51,534 nucleotides of DNA from a virus, in the IMG/VR virus record IMGVR_UViG_3300037246_000967, positions 1 through 51,534 of that record; one strand, written 5' to 3'. A program made the translations under genes and the position numbers. Below the pieces are notes generated by a model. That model was given only the letters and a program-made list of their open reading frames with translations. It searched no databases and had not been told where the DNA came from. Below are positions 7,207 to 13,724 of this stretch, in pieces. Each line of letters begins with the position of its first letter. The first letter of the stretch is position 1.

Positions 7207-8157
7207 TTAGCTCTTAGTCCTGCGGAGCAGGTCGGCCATGCCTTTGGAGAAGTCTTCATCGCTCATTAGAGCTTTTCCGCCTTCGTCCGTGGCTGCCCAA
7301 TCCTTTTCCATAAGACCCTTAATAGCATCCTCGTCGGACACCAATTTGGCTTCGGGAACCCTAGATTCAATATCCTTGGTCGTCTTAGCGACCAGAGCAC
7401 CGCGCGGAGTACCATACTCCTTGATAACGTCAGCCAGGGAAGTATTCAAAGCAGAGGGGATAGCATTGCTACCGCTCTCCTCAATACCGCTCCAATCGAC
7501 ACGGGGAGTCCAAAGCTTGCCAATGACAGCTCGGTCTTCGTCCGTGTAGTCTTCAGGAAGTGCTTCCAGCATACTCTTGGCAAGGCCAGCAGCCTCATCC
7601 CAGAGTTTTTCAGCTCGCTGATCGGCGATCATCTCTTCCAGCTCGGTCGTCTTCGCCTCAAACTTCTTGAGTGCGCTCGACTCCGCCTTTTGATCACCAG
7701 TCTGCTCCGCGGTTTCAACCTCATCTTCGATACCCTGAAGAGCCTTATCGATCGCCACAACGTGGTCCCGATACTTATCATCTTGGGCGAGGTTCTTGAT
7801 TGCGTCAAGGATCTGGGACGATTGTTCCATCTCTCCAACGCGGGTGCGGAGCTGCTGCTCGGTTTGTCTGGCAGTATCAAACTGGCTTTCGAGGGCCTTA
7901 AGCCGTTCGGTAGCCTCGTTCTTCTGCCGCACTACCTGAGAAAGCCGCTCGTAAGGAACCGTCTTCTGGCCCTTACCGTCAATCTCAGTGCTCTCGTCAG
8001 CCGCATCGTCAGAAGCGCTTGTCTCGTCCTTTGCCCCTAGGGCGCTGGAGAGGGCTTCGGCTACTTCCGGGGTCGGCTCGTTGGCGGTCTGCGTGTCCGC
8101 CGTATTGTCTGCCAGCGCCGTTTCGAGCGCGGACTGAACTTCATTCGCATCAGGCAT
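7207..8157 (-). CDS. Capsid scaffolding protein
   Basis: 316 aa, strongly acidic and Ala/Asp/Glu-rich with no Cys. The N-terminal 60 residues look disordered. A coiled-coil region runs from about residue 70 to 185 (RLSQVVRQKNEATERLKALE and EMIADQRAEKLWDEAAGLAK), and a C-terminal helical segment ends in MADLLRRTKS, basic as in scaffold proteins that bind coat. It lies directly upstream of the capsid gene and is first in the unit driven by the promoter at 8276-8304. The ribosome site AAGGAGGT is near-perfect. Length and layout match P22-type scaffolds (about 300 aa). Confidence 0.8.
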   Translation of the reverse strand: MPDANEVQSALETALADNTADTQTANEPTPEVAEALSSALGAKDETSASDDAADESTEIDGKGQKTVPYERLSQVVRQKNEATERLKALESQFDTARQTEQQLRTRVGEMEQSSQILDAIKNLAQDDKYRDHVVAIDKALQGIEDEVETAEQTGDQKAESSALKKFEAKTTELEEMIADQRAEKLWDEAAGLAKSMLEALPEDYTDEDRAVIGKLWTPRVDWSGIEESGSNAIPSALNTSLADVIKEYGTPRGALVAKTTKDIESRVPEAKLVSDEDAIKGLMEKDWAATDEGGKALMSDEDFSKGMADLLRRTKS

Positions 8158-8180
8158 TGCCTGTACCTCCTTGAGTTTTA

Positions 8181-8202
8181 CGCCCGCAGGGAGTAGCGGG
8201 CG
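8181..8202 (-). other. Hairpin in scaffold-capsid mRNA leader
   Basis: A perfect 7-bp stem CGCCCGC / GCGGGCG with an eight-base loop lies in the leader RNA about 25-45 bases before the scaffold ATG. It is followed by TAAAACTC rather than a true T run. It could protect the 5' end of this highly expressed mRNA or modulate translation. Confidence 0.6.
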
Positions 8203-8275
8203 AGATAGTGTTCATCATTTACAGCCCCGGGAGATGGGCACGCCATATAGGCAGATGAACTACTCCCTCTTCCTA

Positions 8276-8304
8276 ATTATACCGTTTATTTATTTAATCA
8301 GGCA
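8276..8304 (-). promoter_or_regulatory. Phage promoter element, copy 2 (scaffold-capsid unit)
   Basis: On the minus strand: TGCCTG, a 17-base spacer ending in AAACGG, then TATAAT (8276-8281) and TAGGAAGAGG. It points at the scaffold and capsid genes and sits 15 bases after the stop of the 8320 gene. Confidence 0.85.
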
Positions 8305-8319
8305 GTTTGTTTAATCTAA

Positions 8320-8724
8320 TTAATTCGACAGGGTAGGCTTGCCAGGACCGTTGAAGAACATGAACGCCGTGTTCTCGCTATTGTCGCTGGGGACATCGAC
8401 GCCAGAGACGCCACAGTCGTTCGACGAGTACGCCACGGCGCTGGCCTTCTGCCTGCCGTTGTTATTCGGTACCGTATAGTCTACCGAGACAGTCTCACCG
8501 GGAGACACCACGGCACAAACCAACTGGGTTCCGTCTTCAAGCACCATAGCTACTGAAGCCGTAGCCGGATCCAGGGGATCGCCATTCGCATCCAAAGTCA
8601 CATCAGACGCCAGGATACGGCTGGTGAAGACCCCTCCCACCTGAGGCGGGAAGATAGGCGTGGCGAACGCGCTAGTGGCAAAAGCCAAGGAAATAAATGA
8701 CACAATCGTAAATAGCTTAAACAT
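8320..8724 (-). CDS. Secreted protein with signal peptide, unknown function
   Basis: 134 aa. The first 22 residues form a classical signal peptide (MFKLF, hydrophobic core SFISLAFATSA, then an AFA-T cleavage site). The mature part is Ser/Thr/Asn/Val-rich with two Cys (LVCAVV and NDCGVS) that could form a disulfide, and seems all-beta. It is encoded between internal virion genes and the scaffold unit. Export of a phage product suggests a periplasmic or surface role in the host, for example superinfection exclusion, or a lysogenic-conversion type cargo gene. No family is recognised. Confidence 0.75.
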   Translation of the reverse strand: MFKLFTIVSFISLAFATSAFATPIFPPQVGGVFTSRILASDVTLDANGDPLDPATASVAMVLEDGTQLVCAVVSPGETVSVDYTVPNNNGRQKASAVAYSSNDCGVSGVDVPSDNSENTAFMFFNGPGKPTLSN

Positions 8725-8753
8725 AAAGACCCCTCTTCTATTCTCTTCTATTG

Positions 8754-9323
8754 TTAAATTGAAAGTCGTGCCCGGCGCTCAGCGTCAGTCTCTCTACGAC
8801 CGGAGCTGAAGGAAGGCATCAGAGTCATCTCTTCAGCGAACTTACCGAGACGGTCAGTGAACTGCCCGCCCTCTCTAGTGACAGATTGAGCGGAGCTGAT
8901 CATTCCACCAAGATCAAGCAAACCGCCAAAAAGTCCAAGCCCCCTAGTACCTGTCCGTGCGGCCGTAGAAGCCCTCTTAGCTAGCCTACCCAGTTGCTTC
9001 TTGAAATCGCTTCTAGGCTGATCCATGGAAATGTCACCCGACTCTAGTGCTGTCGAAGCAGATTTAACCGAAAACGTCTCACTGTCAAAATCAGGCTGAC
9101 GTTCGATCGTCGGGGGCGGTCCTCTCATAGTATCCACAGAAGGCTGCGGGCCTCGATCAAATTGCGGGCGTGGCTGAGCCATCACGTCCCCTCCACCGGC
9201 AGCTCCTTGAGGACTTACAAGGTAGTCTTTAATTTTAGGGTTCCGACGAGCCAGAGGCTTAACCCCCTTGGGGGGCTTAGTAGGCGGGAGCAGAGAGTTG
9301 CCAAAGCCTAGTCCGTCAGGCAT
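8754..9323 (-). CDS. Virion-associated protein, paralogue of the 19068 gene
   Basis: 189 aa. The N-terminal half is Pro/Gly/Arg-rich and disordered. The C-terminal 70 residues share an evident pattern with the C-terminus of the 175-aa protein at 19068: GRLAKRA versus GRLTRAA, then EGG, RLGKF, E, T, PS and a terminal LSI. It has no Cys or membrane segment. The conserved C-terminus suggests a common docking or incorporation signal, perhaps for internal head proteins. It lies after a terminator, in the promoter-poor stretch before the scaffold unit. Function unknown. Confidence 0.72.
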   Translation of the reverse strand: MPDGLGFGNSLLPPTKPPKGVKPLARRNPKIKDYLVSPQGAAGGGDVMAQPRPQFDRGPQPSVDTMRGPPPTIERQPDFDSETFSVKSASTALESGDISMDQPRSDFKKQLGRLAKRASTAARTGTRGLGLFGGLLDLGGMISSAQSVTREGGQFTDRLGKFAEEMTLMPSFSSGRRETDAERRARLSI

Positions 9324-9340
9324 ACATAATTCCTTAAATT

Positions 9341-9386
9341 AGAGAGAAAAGGCCCCCAAGGTCGGGGGAGGGACGACCTTGGGGGC
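9341..9386 (-). terminator. Strong rho-independent terminator after the lipoprotein gene
   Basis: On the minus strand a 13-bp perfect stem GCCCCCAAGGTCG / CGACCTTGGGGGC is followed by CTTTTCTCT. It lies about 32 bases after the stop at 9418 and closes the long unit that begins at the 18626 promoter. Confidence 0.9.
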
Positions 9387-9417
9387 AACCGTACCCCGGG
9401 AGGGGGGGTTCGGATAA

Positions 9418-9606
9418 CTATTCAGCCTCTTCCTCAGCCGCCTTCTCAGCGGTCTGGTCGCCGGCACGCAGACGATCAATCTGATCGCAGACCGAGCCCG
9501 CCTCAGAACCGCCAACCACAGCCTCACAAGCTGCAACGCTCATGTCGATCATGGAAGCACAACCCAAGCTAAAGCACGCCAGCAAAACAAACATCAAATT
9601 ACGCAT
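9418..9606 (-). CDS. Small lipoprotein, 62 aa
   Basis: A short protein with a lipoprotein signal: MRNLMFVLLACFSLGC, with a LGC lipobox and the acylated Cys at residue 16. The mature part has two further Cys (AACEAV and SVCDQI) and an acidic Ala/Glu tail. ATG at 9606 is preceded by GAAAGGAAGGG and overlaps the upstream stop by eight bases. Small phage lipoproteins are known as outer-membrane spanin subunits (Rz1 type) or as receptor blockers. An Rz partner is not seen next to it, so a superinfection-exclusion or envelope function is as likely. The larger frame that contains it lacks a ribosome site. Confidence 0.75.
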   Translation of the reverse strand: MRNLMFVLLACFSLGCASMIDMSVAACEAVVGGSEAGSVCDQIDRLRAGDQTAEKAAEEEAE

Positions 9607-9949
9607 TCTTTTTCCCTTCCTTTCCGAACGCCTTTTCCATGCCGCTCGGTGCAGTGTCAGTTTCAAGGACTTCAGTAAGCTGCTCAAGAACCAGCTTCCA
9701 GAACAACCGGCGCCCAGGCTTAGCGTCTCGCCAAGTCTTGGCATGTCCGACGCTGTTAACATTAAAGATGGTGATCGCATAAGGACCTTCCATTCCAACA
9801 AAGCACTCCTGCATCATCCAGTTCTCGTTGGGCTCCATTTGAATGGGGTGCCGCACCCAATATTCCGGGTTTTGGGCATCTTGCATCCTAGGCAAGTCAT
9901 CGATCTTCACCTTAACTTCATTAGCAAACGTCTCAGTAGTATCACTCAT
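9599..9949 (-). CDS. Hypothetical protein, 116 aa
   Basis: The start chosen at 9949 has the strong ribosome site AGGAGGACACC; an in-frame ATG at 9979 overlaps the upstream gene and has no site. The protein is mixed alpha/beta with an aromatic, Met-rich core (QMEPNENWMMQECFVGMEGP) and a helical segment RRLFWKLVLEQLTEVLE. It ends in a basic tail (KAFGKEGKKNA). No family is recognised. It is translationally coupled to the lipoprotein gene downstream. Confidence 0.72.
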   Translation of the reverse strand: MSDTTETFANEVKVKIDDLPRMQDAQNPEYWVRHPIQMEPNENWMMQECFVGMEGPYAITIFNVNSVGHAKTWRDAKPGRRLFWKLVLEQLTEVLETDTAPSGMEKAFGKEGKKNA

Positions 9950-9960
9950 GGTGTCCTCCT

Positions 9961-10470
9961 CTATTTCAATCCTAGCCATTTAGCTACAGTCAGCAACTTG
10001 TTCTGCACGAAGTTGCCGAATGTGCCATCAGAAGTATGCGTGGAGGTAGTTTCATCCCAAACCGCTATAGCAATATCGTCAATGTTACCGGAGGTCAAGC
10101 CACCGGAAGTTTCGATTGCCGTCGTACCAGACGACAGTTCCAACTTGACAATGTTACTGTTAGCGATAGGACTCTGACTAACATCCATGTCATCAAGGGC
10201 GACAAGGTTTCCACCACGAACAGCCGTATCCTGGCTGAGAGTTTGGAAGAAAAGTTGCCAACCATCTAGTAGCGTGGCGGTAATACCCACCGACACTCCG
10301 CCCCCTAGATCCTCCTTACCGCCGGCAGAAATAATTTGATTCAGGTCCAGATTAGCAGGCTCGTCTTCATAGTCACGAACCTTGTCGTACAACTCTTGAA
10401 TCGTAATGATAATATCAGGAGATACGATAATGATCTGCTTACCGACCCTATCAAATTGAAGTTCTGCCAC
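9961..10470 (-). CDS. Phage structural-accessory protein, 169 aa, GTG start
   Basis: Begins with GTG at 10470, six bases after the stop of the 10477 gene. The sequence starts AELQFDRVGKQIIIVSPDI and continues with ITIQELYDKVRDYEDEPANL. It then has a beta-rich middle (GGGVSVGITATLLDGWQLFF) and ends QNKLLTVAKWLGLK. The opening resembles the openings of the two giant proteins beside it (FTVDLVDKKI), which suggests a shared structural module in this cluster. Likely a virion appendage component; no family is named. Confidence 0.7.
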   Translation of the reverse strand: MAELQFDRVGKQIIIVSPDIIITIQELYDKVRDYEDEPANLDLNQIISAGGKEDLGGGVSVGITATLLDGWQLFFQTLSQDTAVRGGNLVALDDMDVSQSPIANSNIVKLELSSGTTAIETSGGLTSGNIDDIAIAVWDETTSTHTSDGTFGNFVQNKLLTVAKWLGLK

Positions 10471-10476
10471 AACACG

Positions 10477-10698
10477 TTACCCCGTCTCAATACCCATGCT
10501 CGACAGCATCTCCTTCTTATCAACAATGACCTGAAGGCGGGCCTTCTCTTCTGTCTGGTTGTCGATAGCCATCTGGTAGGTGGTGATGTTGCCATCACAT
10601 CTACTTATAGCTTCAACGAGAGCTTTCATATCATATTGCTTAGCGTCGATCAGTTCGTCGCTATTCCAATTTATAGTCCGTACTGTAGGATCGCTCAT
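10477..10698 (-). CDS. Small coiled-coil-like protein, 73 aa
   Basis: 73 aa, mostly helical and charged (MKALVEAISRCDGNITTYQ, NQTEEKARLQVIVDKKEML) with one Cys. It has no membrane segment. It sits between a stable hairpin (10721-10740) and the GTG-started 169-aa gene. Ribosome site GGGAGATAATA precedes ATG. It may be a small adaptor or chaperone for the neighbouring virion proteins; this is an inference from size and place. Confidence 0.65.
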   Translation of the reverse strand: MSDPTVRTINWNSDELIDAKQYDMKALVEAISRCDGNITTYQMAIDNQTEEKARLQVIVDKKEMLSSMGIETG

Positions 10699-10720
10699 TA
10701 TTATCTCCCAATGAACGTGA

Positions 10721-10740
10721 GGCAGACCCGAAGGTCTGCC
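10721..10740 (-). other. TTCG-tetraloop hairpin between virion genes
   Basis: In the minus-strand RNA GGCAGACC pairs perfectly with GGTCTGCC around a UUCG tetraloop, one of the most stable known loops. No T run follows, so it is more likely an mRNA 3'-end stabiliser or processing barrier after the 979-aa gene than a terminator. Confidence 0.75.
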
Positions 10741-10751
10741 CCACCATGTTA

Positions 10752-13691
10752 CTACGATGCAATCGTATCAGGCGCTCTAATAGCAGACACCGACATGCCG
10801 GAAGACTGGATCGTGGACTCCTGCGAGAAGGGCAGGATCTTAGTTGCAATCGACCGCCGCACACGAACAATGACCGGAATGTCAATCGAATACTCGATCA
10901 GCGAACTAGCCTCATCGTCACCAGCGGGGATCACCTTGTCAACGAAGGACACATAGGCGGTATCACCGGTAGCGTAGGCCCTTACCAGCTTGTTGATCAC
11001 ATAGTTATCAGCATTCGTGAAGCCATTGGTCACCGGGGGATCCACCGTAAGCTGAATGTCAGAGGCAATCGAGTCAACGATCGACACGTCACCGGTAGAG
11101 GTGTTCCGCAACTGGTCACCGATCTGAATATCATCCGGTCCAGCCTGGAATGAGCCCGCGGAGTCGTTCAGGGTTACGCCGGTAGCATCGGTAGTAGTTA
11201 CCGAACCAGCGTTGTTGGACGCTCCTACCAGAGTAAAGGTGGCAGCGGTATAGCTAGCGTAGCGATACCGCTGCTCTTCACTATCCAAGTTATCCACCAC
11301 CCGGAAAACTCCGGCAAGGTCGGTGGCTCCGCCAGTCGGAGCTTCGGTAGAAATAGTGGTCGAAACGATGAAGGCTTCGTTATCCTGAGCATTACCAGTG
11401 GCAGCCGAACTGTATTCGGTCTTGTCGATGATCAAGCCTGCGCCCGTAAGCCGGAACACTGCAACTCTATCCTGTGCCAGAAGGTTCTGCACCAACACAG
11501 TAACAGTCTGAGGCGGGTTGACAGTCAGGCCATCCGAGGTAACAACCTGATAGTTATTTGCCTCAGCGTTGTTCACGTTATCGAGGACAACGCCTCGGGC
11601 GGTGAACATCGTACCACCAGCGAATGTAGCGAGCGGGCTCGCCTTCACCGGCACGATGGTCTCACTAGCGTTGAGCTGAGTCACCTCATTGGCAGGGGAA
11701 GCATTCGACTGAATAATGTCGTCGTTCGCGAACGTACCCTTTACCTTACGAAGAATCAGGAAGCCCGTGGTACCCTGATCGTGAAGTGAGGTGAGGATGG
11801 CGTTATTGGTCGCAGCGCCTTCAACCTCAACCAGCTCACCCTCAACGAGAGCGGCGCCACCTTCAAGATCATAGTTCACAAGAATATCTCCGATGGAGAC
11901 ATAATGCTCACCTTGAACATCGGTGATCGTAGCACCGTCATCGAGTTCCTGAGTAGCTCCTCGGCGAGTGATGTACTTCAAACGCTCGTAAACAGCAGCG
12001 AGGAGCTGGAGGTTACAATCAATCACACAGGAATACTCTTCGTTATTACCATCATTGTCGATGTCCCGGAGAGCCTGTCCGAAGGTGGAAGTGACATCCG
12101 TAAGAACCTTGGGGCCGTTAGCTCCAGCGATCCAAGCCTGGGTGCCGAGGGGATTGATAGTGACCGTACCGGCATCACTGCGAGCACGGATCCAGTAGAT
12201 CGGGCCTACTGAATCGATAGTGTCCGTGGCCCAATCTGCCGGAATGTCAGTCTCAGCAATATCGATAGTGTAGACAGCCGGCGCGTTCTTGTAGTCGCCC
12301 GTATTGTCCGTAACCGTCAGGGCAGACCAACCATCGGCACCAGTCGAGTATTCCCAGGTCAGAGTATAAGTACCAGTACCGGAAGTACCGAGAGTAAGGA
12401 TCACCTGATCGAACTTTGTAGCATATCCGAAGTAGTACCCTGACGTGTTGGTCGCGGCGGGCACCAGAGCCATATCACTAGCACCAGCACTGACAGCGTT
12501 GGTAGTATCGTCTGTCTTGGTTCCAGTTGTCTCGGTGGCGGCGCCGGCTACATCTTCACCAGCGTCCCTCTCGATAGTGAAGGTACCAGTATCACCCTTC
12601 ACATCGTAGACCGTTGCATCAACGAAATCAGTTAGATCCTTACCAATCAGGTAGTACCCGATAGTGTCGGCGGCGGGGGTGACGGATGGCGGAACGTCCA
12701 GCAAAACCGCAGTATTCTTGGAGGTAGCATTAAGCAGAATAACGTCACCCAGCTCAAGGTCATTACCGGTGAACGACACGTAGTTAATACGGTCATACTC
12801 GGTAATGTTATTCAGGTCATCTCCAGCCGAGAGCGGAATAGGGTTACGGCCTGCACCAGTAGACGAAGAAGTAATGGAGAAGAAGTCGAACGTCTTGGAA
12901 TACTGCCTAGCGTACACAGAGAGCTTACCGCTATCGATCAGCGCACTGGTCTCTCGGACCTTAACCATGAGGTCGATCTGTCCGCTACCGGCACCACCAA
13001 ACCCTCTGGGGTCAGTGAAGACAACATCCGTATCCCACCACGAAGTAAGAGTAGTAGGAACAGCAGTGGCGGAGGGGACGTAGAAGAAGTTGTTCTCCTG
13101 CACCACATACAGCTCAGACTCTGCGGGAATAGTACCCAGGGAGAACAGGTTCGCCCAGCCGGAGTCCCCGGTAGCGAAGCCGTCCGTAGTTTCAGTCTGG
13201 AGGTCTACGCCAGTACCAGTTACATTCTCATTATCATCAAACTGGTTGGCGCTGTCATTCCGGACCCAGGCGATTCGACGGACAGTATCTACCGCCAGAA
13301 GTACGCCAGTAGCCGTAGAAGTGCCGCCAGTCAGCGTGACGCCGATGTCACCAGCGATAGGAGCATCCGAAGAACCGGTAGTCCAGCGAAGAGCCGTGAT
13401 GCCAGCAGAAGCAGCGTAAGTCCACCCGGTCGTAATCAGAGATCCGCCGAAGAGAGACTTGATGGTATCATCATCAATGAACCATGTGTTGAGCATGGTA
13501 TACTCAGTAGGCGTCTGGGCTGACAGGGGGATGTCATCATCCATTCGATCAGGCTCATCGAAGAAGTCCTGAAGGAACACATACAACTCATTCATAGAGT
13601 AGATGTTGGGGAAAATTCCATTGACAGCAGTCTGTGTAGTTAGGATCTTCTTGTCAACAAGATCTACGGTAAAGTCGTCAGCAATAGCCAC
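10752..13691 (-). CDS. Giant beta-rich virion surface protein (979 aa), paralogue of 13725 gene
   Basis: 979 aa, Thr/Asp/Ala/Val-rich, almost all beta, with very few Lys or Cys. Seen: an N-terminal helical part containing YVFLQDFFDEPDRMDD, a long Ig-like or jelly-roll-like body, and a domain around residues 415-510 with the pattern TYTLTWEYSTGADGWSALT followed by DWATDT and YWIRARSDAG. That domain has a clear counterpart in the 958-aa neighbour. The extreme C-terminus (TIQSSGMSVSAIRAPDTIAS) also matches the neighbour's end. These are probably virion appendage or surface proteins. The gene has the ribosome site AGGAGAACC and follows its paralogue after 33 bases. Confidence 0.75.
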   Translation of the reverse strand: MAIADDFTVDLVDKKILTTQTAVNGIFPNIYSMNELYVFLQDFFDEPDRMDDDIPLSAQTPTEYTMLNTWFIDDDTIKSLFGGSLITTGWTYAASAGITALRWTTGSSDAPIAGDIGVTLTGGTSTATGVLLAVDTVRRIAWVRNDSANQFDDNENVTGTGVDLQTETTDGFATGDSGWANLFSLGTIPAESELYVVQENNFFYVPSATAVPTTLTSWWDTDVVFTDPRGFGGAGSGQIDLMVKVRETSALIDSGKLSVYARQYSKTFDFFSITSSSTGAGRNPIPLSAGDDLNNITEYDRINYVSFTGNDLELGDVILLNATSKNTAVLLDVPPSVTPAADTIGYYLIGKDLTDFVDATVYDVKGDTGTFTIERDAGEDVAGAATETTGTKTDDTTNAVSAGASDMALVPAATNTSGYYFGYATKFDQVILTLGTSGTGTYTLTWEYSTGADGWSALTVTDNTGDYKNAPAVYTIDIAETDIPADWATDTIDSVGPIYWIRARSDAGTVTINPLGTQAWIAGANGPKVLTDVTSTFGQALRDIDNDGNNEEYSCVIDCNLQLLAAVYERLKYITRRGATQELDDGATITDVQGEHYVSIGDILVNYDLEGGAALVEGELVEVEGAATNNAILTSLHDQGTTGFLILRKVKGTFANDDIIQSNASPANEVTQLNASETIVPVKASPLATFAGGTMFTARGVVLDNVNNAEANNYQVVTSDGLTVNPPQTVTVLVQNLLAQDRVAVFRLTGAGLIIDKTEYSSAATGNAQDNEAFIVSTTISTEAPTGGATDLAGVFRVVDNLDSEEQRYRYASYTAATFTLVGASNNAGSVTTTDATGVTLNDSAGSFQAGPDDIQIGDQLRNTSTGDVSIVDSIASDIQLTVDPPVTNGFTNADNYVINKLVRAYATGDTAYVSFVDKVIPAGDDEASSLIEYSIDIPVIVRVRRSIATKILPFSQESTIQSSGMSVSAIRAPDTIAS

Positions 13692-13724
13692 GAGTGGTTC
13701 TCCTAGTTAGTTAAAGACGGGTTC

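Noticed and set aside
9418-9606. Rz1-type outer spanin
   Set aside because: The lipobox fits, but no Rz-like inner-membrane partner overlaps it and the lysis genes are 26 kb away.
9418-9801. 127-codon version of the lipoprotein gene
   Set aside because: The upstream part overlaps the 9599 gene and has no ribosome site, whereas ATG at 9606 has a good site and gives a proper lipobox signal.
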